DNA of 64,000 nt from Candidatus Gastranaerophilales bacterium (GTDB lineage: Bacteria > Cyanobacteriota > Vampirovibrionia > Gastranaerophilales > Gastranaerophilaceae), in contig CALUUN010000003.1 in assembly GCA_944323995.1 (NCBI GenBank), positions 1 to 64,000 of the forward strand, given 5' to 3'. Below the pieces are notes generated by a model. The model was not told the DNA's origin. It made no database searches and was given only the letters and a program-made list of their open reading frames with translations. Numbering within the stretch: the stretch's first letter is position 1; each line of letters begins with the position of its first letter. A program made the position numbers and the translations under genes. Of this stretch, positions 17,290-26,798 are shown piece after piece.

Positions 17290-18861
17290 TTATTTATTGT
17301 TCTTATCATAAAGCGATTTATTTGACTTAATAAACAATAAAAGCGGAATAATTATAAAGCACATCAGACCGAAAATTCTGAAAGAATCAATAAACGCCCA
17401 AAGAGTTGATTGCTGAATTAACTGTTTATAAAGGGTTGTCTGCGCCATATAATTGGCCATTGTAGCTTCGGTATACTGTGACAAAGCCGCAGCGGTATTT
17501 TGAATTCTGAGCAGATACTGTGTATTAAGTTCGGACAAATTTCCGACCATCATATACTGGTGCATTTGCGCAAAACGTGAAAGCATGGTTGCAACAAGCG
17601 AGGTTCCGATTGCGCCGCCGATTGTTTTTAACAAATTTTGAATACCTGATGCATTTGTCATCTGGTCGTTTCTTAATGTATCAACCGAGAGGTTTATAAT
17701 CGGAATCATTGCAAGCCCCATACCCATACCCATTAAAAAGTTCGGTATCATGATATTTATATTTGCAATCTGCAAGTTCAAAAATCCTAACGCAAGACCG
17801 CCGGTTCCGATTAAACTCAAACCGATTACAACAAGCAGCCTGTTGCTGATTTTGTTTGTTATGTTAGCCACAATAACCATGGAAAGCAAACTTCCAAGAC
17901 CTCTTGGCATCATTGAGTACCCGCTTAAAAATGCGGTATAACCCATCATACTCTGTAAAAATTGCGGTAAAATCGCAATTGATGCGTACAATACAGCCTG
18001 TATTATGACCTGCATTGCGGTTCCGGCAAGAAAATTCATATCCTTAAAAACACTCAAATCAATCAAAGTATCTTTTCTTTTAATCTGGGAAATAAAAAAT
18101 AAAATACCCGCGGTGCACGAAACTCCAAACATCCAGCAAACCCATGTTGCATTAAACCAGTCCGCATTGTTTCCTTTATCAAGAACTATCTGCAAACAGG
18201 TAATCCACACAACAAGCAGGAAAAATCCGAGTGCGTCGATTTTAACACCTTTTTGACGTTTTGCATAAGGAGGATCTGTGATAAGTTTTTTACACATAAT
18301 AGCCGCAATACATCCGAACGGAACATTAATAAAATAAATCCACGGCCATGTCCAGTTATCCGTAATCCAGCCGCCCAGAACCGGCCCGACAATCGGAGCG
18401 ATAATTATACCCATGCCGAAAACAGCCATTGCTTTTCCGCGTTCTCTTTTGGGAAAACTTTCAAGCATAATTGCCTGCGATATCGGAACAATTCCGCCTC
18501 CGCCAAAGCCCTGCAAAATTCTTGCCAGAACCATTGCCAGCAATGAATTTGCAAGTCCGCACAGCAATGATGCTATTGTAAAAAGTAATATACTTATTAT
18601 AAAAAAGTTTTTGCGTCCGAAAAGTTTGCTGAACCAGTCAACCGCAGGAATTACAATACCGCTTGCAATCAAATAGCTTGTCAAAATCCAGATTGATTCA
18701 TCACGCGTAACCGAAAAACTTCCGGCCATATGCGGCAAAGCAACGTTTGCTATTGTTCCGTCAAGTACAAATATAAATACCGCAAGCAAAACGGCTGACG
18801 CCGAAAGCCACGGGTTTTCAGGATAATATTCTTTTTCTTCAGCTACTGGTTGATCAGGCAT
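17290..18861 (-). CDS. DHA2-type MFS multidrug exporter (EmrB-like, second copy)
   Basis: The 523-residue MFS transporter has about fourteen TM helices. DHA2 motifs include LDGTIANVALPHMAGSF in TM1 and ARILQGFGGGGIVPISQAI in TM4, with GWITDNWTWPWIYFINVPFG in between. It is a paralogue of the next gene and overlaps its 3' end by 19 bases, so the two are translationally coupled. Together with the EmrA-like adaptor and the divergent TolC-like channel they probably form a tripartite pump. Having two inner-membrane partners for one adaptor suggests either a heteromeric pump or two drug ranges. Confidence 0.9.
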   Translation of the reverse strand: MPDQPVAEEKEYYPENPWLSASAVLLAVFIFVLDGTIANVALPHMAGSFSVTRDESIWILTSYLIASGIVIPAVDWFSKLFGRKNFFIISILLFTIASLLCGLANSLLAMVLARILQGFGGGGIVPISQAIMLESFPKRERGKAMAVFGMGIIIAPIVGPVLGGWITDNWTWPWIYFINVPFGCIAAIMCKKLITDPPYAKRQKGVKIDALGFFLLVVWITCLQIVLDKGNNADWFNATWVCWMFGVSCTAGILFFISQIKRKDTLIDLSVFKDMNFLAGTAMQVIIQAVLYASIAILPQFLQSMMGYTAFLSGYSMMPRGLGSLLSMVIVANITNKISNRLLVVIGLSLIGTGGLALGFLNLQIANINIMIPNFLMGMGMGLAMIPIINLSVDTLRNDQMTNASGIQNLLKTIGGAIGTSLVATMLSRFAQMHQYMMVGNLSELNTQYLLRIQNTAAALSQYTEATMANYMAQTTLYKQLIQQSTLWAFIDSFRIFGLMCFIIIPLLLFIKSNKSLYDKNNK

Positions 18862-20432
18862 TCTTCCCCTTTTGGCTGTAATTTTCTCTCACTCTTTAAT
18901 AAAAACATAAACGGAATTAAAATAAAACATGCTATTGCAAAAACTTTAAAAGTTGTCATATATGCACAAAGGGTAGATTGCTGAATAAGCTGGTTATAGA
19001 GCATTTTCCCGGCCATATAGGTTGCATTCATGCTGTCACCTGCAAGATGAATAAACGAACTTGCATAGGAACTCAGTCTTTCGCCAAAATTCACATTTGC
19101 ATCACTCAAAAATTTCACAAGTCCGTTGTGGTGTACTTGAGAAAATCTTGAAATCATAGTCGCAACAAGAGAAGTTCCGATTGCACCGCCGATTGTCTTT
19201 AACAAATTTTGAAGCCCTGACGCATTTGTCATCTGCTCATTTTTCAAAGTAATACATGAAAGCGTTGTAATCGGCATCATTGTAAACACAAGCCCGAATC
19301 CGAAAATAATATTCGGAATAACAATATTCATCATACTTATTTCCAGATTAAGACTGCTGAGCATCCAGCCGCCGACACCAAGACAAAACAGGCCAGCAAT
19401 TCCGTAGGTTTTGTAACTGAATTTTCCGCCGAGCATACCGAAAATTAATAACGCGGTCAATGCTCCGACCCCTCGCGGCATAACGGCAACACCGCTTGTA
19501 AACGCGTCATATCCGAGCATGTTTTGAAGCAGCTGCGGCAATATCGCAAGTGATGCCAGCAAAACCGCATTTAACAGTATTAACATGGCAGTTCCGCAAA
19601 GATAATTCATATCCTTCAATACATCAAGTTTTACCAGCGGCTTTTTGCCTTTAATTTGCGAAATAAAGAACAATACCGCACCGAGTAATGCAACCGCGCT
19701 GAACCAGCATACCCACGGCGCATTAAACCAGTCCGCATCATTACCTTTATCAAATACTATCTGCAAAGGAATCAGCCAGACGCAAAGCCATAAAAATCCG
19801 AATTTATCAAGATGAATATTCTTCTGCCTTCTTGCATAAGGCGGATCTTCAAGGTATTTTTTGGCTAAAGCTATACAAACAAATCCGAAAGGCACGTTAA
19901 TAAAGAAAATATACGGCCAAGACCAGTTTTCGGTAATCCAGCCGCCCATCACAGGCCCGAGAATAGGTGCAACGACAACAACAAGTCCAAATACCGACAT
20001 TGCTTTGTTTCTGGCTTCACCCGTAAAACTTTCCATCGTAATTGCCTGCGCCATAGGCATCAAACATCCGCCCCCGATTCCCTGCAGAGCACGGGCAATT
20101 ACTATCATGCCGATTGAATTGGATATCCCGCACAAAAATGATGCGATGGTAAATATAAATACACCCAGCATGAAGAAATTTTTTCTTCCGAAAAATTTGC
20201 AAAAGAAATCAACCATCGGAATTACAATGCTGCTTGCCATCAAATAACTTGTCAAAACCCATATAGATTCCTGATTGCTGACCGAATAACTTCCGGCGAT
20301 ATGCGGCAGGGCAACGTTTGCCACTGTTTCATCCAGTGCATACATAAACGTTGCCAGAATTACCGGCATAATTATGAACCACGGGCTTCTTGAGGGTTTC
20401 CATTCTGTTTCCTGAGTAACTGTTTCGGACAT
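18843..20432 (-). CDS. emrB: DHA2-type MFS multidrug exporter (EmrB-like, first copy)
   Basis: This 529-residue paralogue of the downstream exporter has the same order of motifs: LDETVANVALPHIAGSY, ARALQGIGGGCLMPMAQAI, and GWITENWSWPYIFFINVPFG. It lies downstream of the EmrA-like adaptor but is separated from it by a perfect 24-bp palindrome that looks like an intra-operon terminator, so its expression may be tuned below that of the adaptor. The start has GGGGAGAA upstream. Confidence 0.9.
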   Translation of the reverse strand: MSETVTQETEWKPSRSPWFIIMPVILATFMYALDETVANVALPHIAGSYSVSNQESIWVLTSYLMASSIVIPMVDFFCKFFGRKNFFMLGVFIFTIASFLCGISNSIGMIVIARALQGIGGGCLMPMAQAITMESFTGEARNKAMSVFGLVVVVAPILGPVMGGWITENWSWPYIFFINVPFGFVCIALAKKYLEDPPYARRQKNIHLDKFGFLWLCVWLIPLQIVFDKGNDADWFNAPWVCWFSAVALLGAVLFFISQIKGKKPLVKLDVLKDMNYLCGTAMLILLNAVLLASLAILPQLLQNMLGYDAFTSGVAVMPRGVGALTALLIFGMLGGKFSYKTYGIAGLFCLGVGGWMLSSLNLEISMMNIVIPNIIFGFGLVFTMMPITTLSCITLKNEQMTNASGLQNLLKTIGGAIGTSLVATMISRFSQVHHNGLVKFLSDANVNFGERLSSYASSFIHLAGDSMNATYMAGKMLYNQLIQQSTLCAYMTTFKVFAIACFILIPFMFLLKSERKLQPKGEECLINQ

Positions 20433-20444
20433 TTTCTCCCCTTT

Positions 20445-20468
20445 AAAAACCGGCTATAGCCGGTTTTT
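20445..20468 (-). terminator. intra-operon palindrome between emrA-like and emrB-like genes
   Basis: A perfect 24-bp palindrome (AAAAACCGGCTA and its complement) ends in five T on either strand. It lies between the adaptor stop and the exporter start and should form a partial terminator or an mRNA-stabilising hairpin. Confidence 0.65.
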
Positions 20469-20474
20469 AACTTC

Positions 20475-21470
20475 TTATCTGATTCGTACTTTAGGAACAA
20501 CCGACATGCCGGGAACTACGTTATACTGCTCGGGGTCGATTTCTTCCGTAAATATAATTTTTACCGGAACCCTTTGAACAATTTTAACGAACGATCCTAC
20601 AGCGTTTTCAGGCGGGAATAAACTTGATTTTGCGCCCGAACTTCTTTGAATACTGTCTACTTTGCCCTTAAATACTTTATTCGGATAGGTATCTACCTTG
20701 ATATCAACAGGCTGACCCGGTTTCATATGACGCAACTGGTTTTCCTTAAAGTTTGCAACAACCCAGATATCGTCCGGAACTATTGTAAACAAAGGTGATC
20801 CGACTTGAACATACATACCTTTTTCAACCCTTCTTGATGCTACTGTTCCGGATTGCGGAGCGTAAATATTTGTGTATGAAAGGTTAACTTCAGCCTGATC
20901 TTTTTGTGCTTTTAATACTTTCAAATCAGCGTCGGCGACTTTGCTGTCATTATCGGAAAACAAAGACTGTTCCGCTGTTGTTAATTGGGCCTGAGCCGAA
21001 TCGTATTTTGCCTGAGCGGCGTCAAGCGTTTGTTTTGAAACAGCGCCGGCTTCATAGAGATTTTTGTATCTTTCAAGATCTTTTGCGGCAACTTCTATAT
21101 TTGTGTTGGCGGCTTTAAAGTTTGCTTTTGCATTCTGCTGGTTTAATAAAGCTCTTTCATATTGTGCAGCCATCTGGTCAACTTTGATTTTGTAATCGGT
21201 GTCGTCAATTCTTGCAACCAGATCACCTTCATTAACTCTCTGGTTATCTTTGATTAAAACTTCTACAATCTGGCCGCTTACCTTGGGCGCAACCGACACG
21301 GTTGTTGTTTCCACATAAGCATCATCCGTTGACTGGTATTTTATCGTGTCTATAATAAAATATGCGATTAATGCCGCAACTACAACGCCAAGTGCTATGA
21401 ATACCGATTTTTTAATATGTTTTTTTTCGTGTGTTTGAACTTCTTCCGTTTGATTTTCTCTTTCTTCCAT
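20475..21470 (-). CDS. emrA: HlyD/EmrA-type membrane-fusion adaptor
   Basis: This 331-residue periplasmic adaptor links the inner-membrane exporter with an outer-membrane channel. It has a TM anchor at about 22-41, the biotinyl-lipoyl half-motif STDDAYVETTTVSVAPKVSGQI, alpha-hairpin coiled coil (about 85-185) and beta-barrel region LSYTNIYAPQSGTVASRRV. It is preceded by the MarR gene (10-base gap) and followed by two exporters. Confidence 0.92.
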   Translation of the reverse strand: MEERENQTEEVQTHEKKHIKKSVFIALGVVVAALIAYFIIDTIKYQSTDDAYVETTTVSVAPKVSGQIVEVLIKDNQRVNEGDLVARIDDTDYKIKVDQMAAQYERALLNQQNAKANFKAANTNIEVAAKDLERYKNLYEAGAVSKQTLDAAQAKYDSAQAQLTTAEQSLFSDNDSKVADADLKVLKAQKDQAEVNLSYTNIYAPQSGTVASRRVEKGMYVQVGSPLFTIVPDDIWVVANFKENQLRHMKPGQPVDIKVDTYPNKVFKGKVDSIQRSSGAKSSLFPPENAVGSFVKIVQRVPVKIIFTEEIDPEQYNVVPGMSVVPKVRIR

Positions 21471-21480
21471 TGTATACCTC

Positions 21481-21945
21481 TTATATTTTTAGTTCTATCA
21501 TTTCTTCCAATTTTTCTCTGAGTTTTTTTAATGACAAATACAGGCCATCCAATTCGTCTTCTGATACAACTCGTTTGGTTTCCGCAACATAGCTTTCAAC
21601 CTTTTTGTTAATACTTATTAATATTTTATAGCCTTTTTCGGTTATTGCCATTTTTCTCACAAGCCGGTTATTTTTTGTATCAACAAACCGTGTTATCAAA
21701 CCTTTTTCTTCAAGGGAATTTAAAATTCTGCCGGTATTTGCCCTGTCTTTTATAATAAGTTTTGCAAGATCTCTCTGACAAATTCCCTGATGACATGATA
21801 CTATATCCAGTGCAACATATTCATCCAGCATCAAATCTATTTTTAATTTTTCCATAAGCTGTATACCGAGAATACGCATTACTCTGGCTGTTTTTTCCAG
21901 CTCGTAATTCAGTGTATCGGTGTAATGTTTAAGTTTTTTGTACAT
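21481..21945 (-). CDS. MarR-family regulator of the efflux operon
   Basis: The 154-residue winged-helix protein shows MarR features: GICQRDLAKLIIKDRANTGRILNSLEEKGLI as recognition helix region (read as two segments) and NRLVRKMAITEKG as the wing. It is the first gene of the marR-emrA-emrB-emrB2 operon and is divergent from the TolC-like gene. The shared control region has two ATGTTGCA direct repeats and a TTGTAA element, plausible MarR sites. Confidence 0.9.
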   Translation of the reverse strand: MYKKLKHYTDTLNYELEKTARVMRILGIQLMEKLKIDLMLDEYVALDIVSCHQGICQRDLAKLIIKDRANTGRILNSLEEKGLITRFVDTKNNRLVRKMAITEKGYKILISINKKVESYVAETKRVVSEDELDGLYLSLKKLREKLEEMIELKI

Positions 21946-21969
21946 TCAACTTCCTTTTCAAATCTTAAC

Positions 21970-22020
21970 ATTATGTTGCAAAAAAAATATGTTGCATTTA
22001 CAACAATATTATGCTAACAT
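21970..22020 (+). promoter_or_regulatory. tolC-like promoter with repeated putative MarR sites
   Basis: TTGCAT (21992-21997), 17 bases and TAACAT (22015-22020, preceded by TGC) form the promoter. ATGTTGCA occurs twice (about 21973-21980 and 21989-21996), the second overlapping the -35. Binding by the divergent MarR protein is inferred. Confidence 0.55.
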
Positions 22021-22066
22021 ATCAATATAAAAAATGCAAGCACTAATTTTGAAAGAGGAAGAGAAA

Positions 22067-23464
22067 TTGAAAAAGGCAATAGCAATAACACTTATAGCGG
22101 GATTTATGACGATGAACATCGCCCCTGTTCTTGCAGTGGAGGAAGCACAAAAATCGACCGCAGCCCCGAAACAGTTCAAAAGCATGGTTAAGAAAAACAA
22201 AAAAACAAATGACGAATATAAATATGCTTATGTAAACATGGACTGGTGGAAAAATTTTAACGACGAAAATCTGAACAATTACATAATAAAAGCAATACAA
22301 AACAATTACGATTTAAAAATGGCAACCCTTGCGGTTGAAGAATACTATCAACAGACAAGGGCACAGTTTGCAAACGAACTGCCAACAGTAAGCGCAGGGT
22401 TTGCACCGAATTTAATCAAAATGCCGGGAGCAACAAATACAACCGGCGCATTTGCGGTTCCTGCATTTGCGCAGTATGAGATTGACCTGTTTTTGAAAAA
22501 CAGAGATAAAACAAAATCTGTCAAAAAACTCTGGGAAGGTTCACAGCTTGACGAACGCAGCGCATATATTGCGGTGGCATCGGCTGTCGGAACAACTTAT
22601 TTGAATATAGTAATGCTGGATAAGATTATTAATCTTCAGGATGAAATCGTAAAAGACAGAAAAGAGATTTATGATTTAATGGTTTTAAGCCATGGTGAAG
22701 GTCTTGCATCAACCGCTGACACAGTAAGAGCGAATAAGGCTTATGTAAGCGGGACATCAGATTTGATAGAACTTCACAAGCAGCGTGAACAAATGCTTCA
22801 CCAGCTTTGCGTTCTTATAGGCGAAAGCCCTGAAAATGCGTCTTCACTTGCAAGAACATCTCTTGATGATCTTGATTTTACCGGAGTTATCCCTTCTCAA
22901 ATCGCATCCGAGGTAATTGTTCAACGACCGGATTATATGAAAGCGGAAAAAATGGTTGAAAAAGCCGGAATTGATGTACGCGTGGCAAAAAAAGAATTTT
23001 TACCATCAATAAGTCTAACGGGTCTTGCACTGTTTAACGCGCATGATCTGGGCAGTATTTTTACAACAAAAGGCATGCTGGCGCTGTTAGGCGGTTCAAT
23101 AATGTATCCGTTTTTCACGGGCGGTTCAAGATTTGCCAATTTAAGGTTGAGAAAAGCTGAATACGAACGGATTTTGCAAAATTATTACAAAACCAATTTA
23201 ACCGCAATACAGGAAGTTAACGACTCGCTTGTAAGCATAAAAATGGACAGAGAAAAAATGACCGAAACCGAAAAACAGGCAAAACTTGAAAAAGCCGACT
23301 ACGGTTATAATGAACATAAATACAACCAAGGAACGATTTCCAAACTGGATTTGATACAATACAGAGAAAATCTTTTGTCAATAGATAAACTTGTAGCTCA
23401 AAATAAAGTCGATTGTCTTGTTGACTATATAGGACTTTATAAAGCTGTAGGAAGTAAGCTCTAA
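22067..23464 (+). CDS. TolC/NodT-type outer-membrane efflux channel
   Basis: The channel belongs to the outer membrane efflux protein family; it would complete the EmrAB pump. A TTG at 22067, preceded by GAGGAAGAG, gives a signal peptide (KKAIAITLIAGFMTMNIAPVLA). This is preferred over the ATG at 22034, which has no ribosome site. The remaining 440 or so residues show the duplicated OEP architecture: WWKNFNDENLNNYIIKAIQNN, ANELPTVSAGFAPN, and in the second half RPDYMKAEKMVEKAGIDVRVAKKEFLPSISL. No lipobox cysteine is seen. Confidence 0.88.
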   Translation: MKKAIAITLIAGFMTMNIAPVLAVEEAQKSTAAPKQFKSMVKKNKKTNDEYKYAYVNMDWWKNFNDENLNNYIIKAIQNNYDLKMATLAVEEYYQQTRAQFANELPTVSAGFAPNLIKMPGATNTTGAFAVPAFAQYEIDLFLKNRDKTKSVKKLWEGSQLDERSAYIAVASAVGTTYLNIVMLDKIINLQDEIVKDRKEIYDLMVLSHGEGLASTADTVRANKAYVSGTSDLIELHKQREQMLHQLCVLIGESPENASSLARTSLDDLDFTGVIPSQIASEVIVQRPDYMKAEKMVEKAGIDVRVAKKEFLPSISLTGLALFNAHDLGSIFTTKGMLALLGGSIMYPFFTGGSRFANLRLRKAEYERILQNYYKTNLTAIQEVNDSLVSIKMDREKMTETEKQAKLEKADYGYNEHKYNQGTISKLDLIQYRENLLSIDKLVAQNKVDCLVDYIGLYKAVGSKL

Positions 23465-23507
23465 AAATCTATCTAAATCATCACCTCTTTACTTTAAAAA
23501 AGTGAAG

Positions 23508-23536
23508 CCAGCCGGTATTTTTACCGGCTTTTTATT
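23508..23536 (+). terminator. terminator of the TolC-like gene
   Basis: AGCCGGTA and TACCGGCT form an eight-pair stem with a T-rich loop, followed by TTTTTATTTTT. Confidence 0.8.
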
Positions 23537-23537
23537 T

Positions 23538-23837
23538 TTAAGCGAGAAGTCTTTGCAGAACTCTTATCTTAAGAAATTCGTCGGAATTTTTAAAGAAGAT
23601 TTTGTTAATACTTCCCAATTCAAGCCTTCTCAAAGGTTCACTGCAAAAAAGAACATTTTGATTGCAAAATGTATTCAAAATAATATAATTTTTCAAAGAA
23701 AAATCATATTGAATGCTTAAAAAGACCTCATAATCCAAATCTAACAGGAAATTGCATCCCGAATTGGTTCCGATAGAGATGACGCTTTTGTTCAAATAGA
23801 ACTTTTCATTGTTTTTTGAAGAAATCATTATATCCAT
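23538..23837 (-). CDS. hypothetical small protein, possible degenerate FHA fold
   Basis: This 99-residue protein is predicted to be mostly beta. The opening NEKFYLNKSVISIGTNSGCNFLLD resembles the start of a forkhead-associated (FHA) domain, where the usual Gly-Arg is replaced by Gly-Thr. The later SxxH motif is not evident, so phosphopeptide binding is doubtful. No ribosome site is seen. It may be a decayed gene. Confidence 0.45.
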   Translation of the reverse strand: MDIMISSKNNEKFYLNKSVISIGTNSGCNFLLDLDYEVFLSIQYDFSLKNYIILNTFCNQNVLFCSEPLRRLELGSINKIFFKNSDEFLKIRVLQRLLA

Positions 23838-24010
23838 AATTCAAATTATAAATATAAGAATAAACTTCAAACATTCACCGGTCGGGGAAGTTTTACCCGC
23901 TATAACGGATAATTTTTATAACCCGTTTTTACATTTCGTTACATTGTTTTTATTATTAATATTCAGAATAAATTATTGAAAAATAATAATTTTTCAATTA
24001 ACATATAATT

Positions 24011-24409
24011 ATGAAAGAGAAAGCTGTAGATTTTTATGTAAACCAAGGATATTCGTGCTCTGAAAGTATTGTCAGAGCCGCAATAGAGGAAGGGCTTTGT
24101 TCAAAAGAGCTTTTGGCCTGTGCAACTTCATTTTCGGGAGGTATGTCATCGGGCTGTTTGTGCGGGGTTATAGCCGGATCGCAAATTGTTCTCGGGTACA
24201 ACTTCGGACGCGGAAACGTTAACGGAAACGAAGTTTTGGCACGTCAAAAAGCAGCAGAATTTATTGAAGAATTTAAAAAAAGAAACAAATTTACCTGCTG
24301 CAGAATTTTATCAAAAGATGTTCCGCCCCAAAACAAAAAAGCTCACTGCTCCAAGTTTGTTGCCGACGGTGCTGAAATCCTTGAATCTATGATTAAGGTA
24401 AAAGTATAA
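24011..24409 (+). CDS. C_GCAxxG_C_C family protein
   Basis: This 132-residue Cys-rich protein fits the C_GCAxxG_C_C family, thought to be redox-active or metal-binding. Visible parts are the N-terminal YSCSESIVRAA, then SFSGGMSSGCLCGVIAGSQIVLG in the middle and CCRIL near the C-terminus. The stop overlaps the next gene's ATG by one base, so the two are coupled. Confidence 0.82.
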   Translation: MKEKAVDFYVNQGYSCSESIVRAAIEEGLCSKELLACATSFSGGMSSGCLCGVIAGSQIVLGYNFGRGNVNGNEVLARQKAAEFIEEFKKRNKFTCCRILSKDVPPQNKKAHCSKFVADGAEILESMIKVKV

Positions 24410-25245
24410 TGCTGAAAAAACCCGATAAATTATATTTTTTGACAGCCGGAATGCCGACCGCAACCGGAAAAGGAAGTTATCCGGAGGCCTTTGATGCCTT
24501 AAGAAATCTGGACCTTGACGGCATGGAGTTTGAATTTGTCCACGGAATAAAAATCAGCCAAAAGTCAAGATCTTTTGCAAAAGAAAACGGCAAAGATCTT
24601 TTGTTAACCGCTCACGGGCCGTTTTATATAAATCTTAATTCAAAAGACGAATCAACAACCGAAGCCAGTGTGCAAAGAATTATAGACACAGCAAGAGTCG
24701 GTTCCGAAATCGGCGCCTACAGTATTACCTACCACGCCGCATATTATATGGGAAAAGACAAAGAAACTGTTTATCAGCAGGTTAAAACAAAAACAAAAGA
24801 AATCCTTGACGTTCTTGAACAAGAAAAAATCAATCTCTGGATTCGTCCGGAAACTACCGGTAAAGCCACGCAGTGGGGAGATTTTGAAGAAATAATAAGG
24901 CTTTCAAAAGAATTTGAACAGGTTTTGCCCTGTATTGATTTTTCTCATATCCATGCAAGAACTATCGGTGAATATAACACTTATGACGAATTTGCGCATA
25001 TTTTAGACAGAATAGGAACCGAGCTTGGAACTTTTGCGCTTGAAAACTTTCATGCCCATATTGCAGGTATTGAATATGGCGATAAAGGTGAACGCCAGCA
25101 CGTTATTTTAAAAGATTCCGATCTGAATTATAAAGAACTTTTGAAAGCCCTAAAAGATTTCGGCGTCAAAGGCGCTGTTGTCTGCGAAAGCCCGAACATT
25201 GAAATTGATGCGCAAATCTTAAAAGAATATTATTATTCTCTATAA
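24409..25245 (+). CDS. endonuclease IV-like TIM-barrel protein
   Basis: The 278-residue protein has the fold of AP endonuclease IV/xylose-isomerase-type TIM barrels. Candidate metal-binding residues occur in the expected order: LLLTAHGPFYINL, ITYHAAYYMG, RPETTGKATQWGD, CIDFSHIHAR, and ENFHAHIAGIEYG with CESPNIEID at the end. It probably incises abasic sites, although it is divergent from Nfo. It overlaps the convergent aroC by 13 bases. Confidence 0.78.
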   Translation: MLKKPDKLYFLTAGMPTATGKGSYPEAFDALRNLDLDGMEFEFVHGIKISQKSRSFAKENGKDLLLTAHGPFYINLNSKDESTTEASVQRIIDTARVGSEIGAYSITYHAAYYMGKDKETVYQQVKTKTKEILDVLEQEKINLWIRPETTGKATQWGDFEEIIRLSKEFEQVLPCIDFSHIHARTIGEYNTYDEFAHILDRIGTELGTFALENFHAHIAGIEYGDKGERQHVILKDSDLNYKELLKALKDFGVKGAVVCESPNIEIDAQILKEYYYSL

Positions 25246-26243
25246 TGCCGTTTCAATTCTTCAATACTGTCGCCGCCGTATTTTTGCAGAATTTCATCTG
25301 CAAGAACACACGCAATTCTTGCCTCTGCAACCACGCAGCAAGATTCAACCGCACATGTATCAGAACGTTCAAAATGAGCTTCACATTCTTCAAGCGTTAA
25401 CTTGTCGACTGTTCTCAATGGTTTTACCATGGTTGGAATAGGTTTCATTACGGCTTTAACAATCAAATCTTCGCCGTTTGTCATTCCGCCTTCAAGCCCG
25501 CCTGCGTTATTTGTTTTGCGAATAATCTTTCCGTCTTGCAAAAACATTTGATCATGATACTCAAAACCTGTTTTTCCGAGCGGATTTTCACCGATTTCGA
25601 CAGCTTTTATCCCTCCGATGCTCATAACGGCTTTTGCGATTTTTCCGTCAAGAGCCCTGTCCCATTGAACATAACTGCCAAGACCGATTGGAAGATTTTT
25701 AAAAATAACTTCAAATTTTCCGCCGAGCGAATTGCCGTCACGTTTTGCTCTGTCGATTTCCTGTTCAAAATTCTCAACCGCATTCCCGATTTGCAGAATT
25801 TTTGAACAGCAGGTTATATCAAGTTCTTTTAAAATAAGTTTTGCAAAAGCGCCGACAGCTGTTTCTATTGCGGTTTTGCGTGCGCTTGAACGCTCAAGCA
25901 CATCTCTCAAATCCGAAAGGTTATATTTTTCGCTTCCCGCAAAATCCGCATGTCCGGGGCGATATTTTGTAAAAGGCGGCTTTTCGGAAAAATCTTTGTT
26001 ATAAATAACAACACAAACCGGAGCACCGGTTGTTTTTCCGTTATGTACGCCCGCCGTAATCTCGCAGGTGTCAGCTTCCAGCTGCTGTCTTGAACTTCTG
26101 CCGTAACCTTTTTGACGACGTGACAATTCCGTATTTATAAAATCAATGTCTACCGCAAGATTTGACGGAATTCCGTCTATTATTGCGGTTAAACATTTTC
26201 CGTGGCTTTCGCCGGCTGTTAAAAATCTGAATTTTTCTGACAT
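25233..26243 (-). CDS. aroC: chorismate synthase
   Basis: The 336-residue FMN-dependent enzyme makes chorismate from EPSP, the last step of the shikimate pathway. Signatures are GESHGKCLTAIIDGIPS at the start, the RRQKGYGRSSRQ segment, RPGHADFAG, RSSARKTAIETAVGA, and GLEGGMTNGEDLIVKAVMKP. aroB and aroK are at 36992-38553. The family is usually about 360 residues; this one is slightly short but complete. Confidence 0.95.
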   Translation of the reverse strand: MSEKFRFLTAGESHGKCLTAIIDGIPSNLAVDIDFINTELSRRQKGYGRSSRQQLEADTCEITAGVHNGKTTGAPVCVVIYNKDFSEKPPFTKYRPGHADFAGSEKYNLSDLRDVLERSSARKTAIETAVGAFAKLILKELDITCCSKILQIGNAVENFEQEIDRAKRDGNSLGGKFEVIFKNLPIGLGSYVQWDRALDGKIAKAVMSIGGIKAVEIGENPLGKTGFEYHDQMFLQDGKIIRKTNNAGGLEGGMTNGEDLIVKAVMKPIPTMVKPLRTVDKLTLEECEAHFERSDTCAVESCCVVAEARIACVLADEILQKYGGDSIEELKRHYRE

Positions 26244-26259
26244 ATATTTTTTTCCGGAA

Positions 26260-26727
26260 TTATTTTGCGTATCTTAAAAATATTTGTTCTTTTGTCTGCA
26301 TTAATTCTTCAACAACTTTCCATTGTCCGTTCGGCTGCTTTTGGACAATCTGATATGTTTTAAGCCAGTAAGTTTCACCGGTCGGTTGTCTTTCGGCGCT
26401 TACTTTATAGCCGTTTGCAACTTTGGTTACGGTTATATTTCTGTAAGCGTTTTTATATTTTCTCAATCTGGCGGTTGCCTGACCGAGTTTAAGCTGTTTC
26501 ATATAAGTTGCGGTATTTGTGCTTACGTTAACAAGTGTTCCGTCGGGTTTTACAACCTGTCTGATGATTTTTGCATCAGGTGAATAAAAATCCGGAATTG
26601 TTGTACTATAGGTGTTTGCCGCATTCACATATTTGTTAAAAAATGCTTTTGCATCGGCTGCATCATCCGCAAACGCCTGTATTGCGCCAAATAAAAATAC
26701 TGCGAGTAATATTAAAACTTTTTTCAT
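26260..26727 (-). CDS. exported NTF2-like hypothetical protein
   Basis: This 155-residue protein has a clear signal peptide (MKKVLILLAVFLFGAIQAFA^DDA). The mature part resembles an NTF2/SnoaL-type cone fold: a helix AKAFFNKYVNAANTY, then strands ending in WLKTYQIVQKQPNGQWKVVEEL. No catalytic residues are evident. AGGAG precedes the start. It stands between aroC and recJ and has no clear link to either. Confidence 0.65.
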   Translation of the reverse strand: MKKVLILLAVFLFGAIQAFADDAADAKAFFNKYVNAANTYSTTIPDFYSPDAKIIRQVVKPDGTLVNVSTNTATYMKQLKLGQATARLRKYKNAYRNITVTKVANGYKVSAERQPTGETYWLKTYQIVQKQPNGQWKVVEELMQTKEQIFLRYAK

Positions 26728-26798
26728 CTTTTTTCTCCTGCAAAATTAAAACGAATTTTTATAATTATTTGTTCATTAGTATAGCATTATATAAATAT

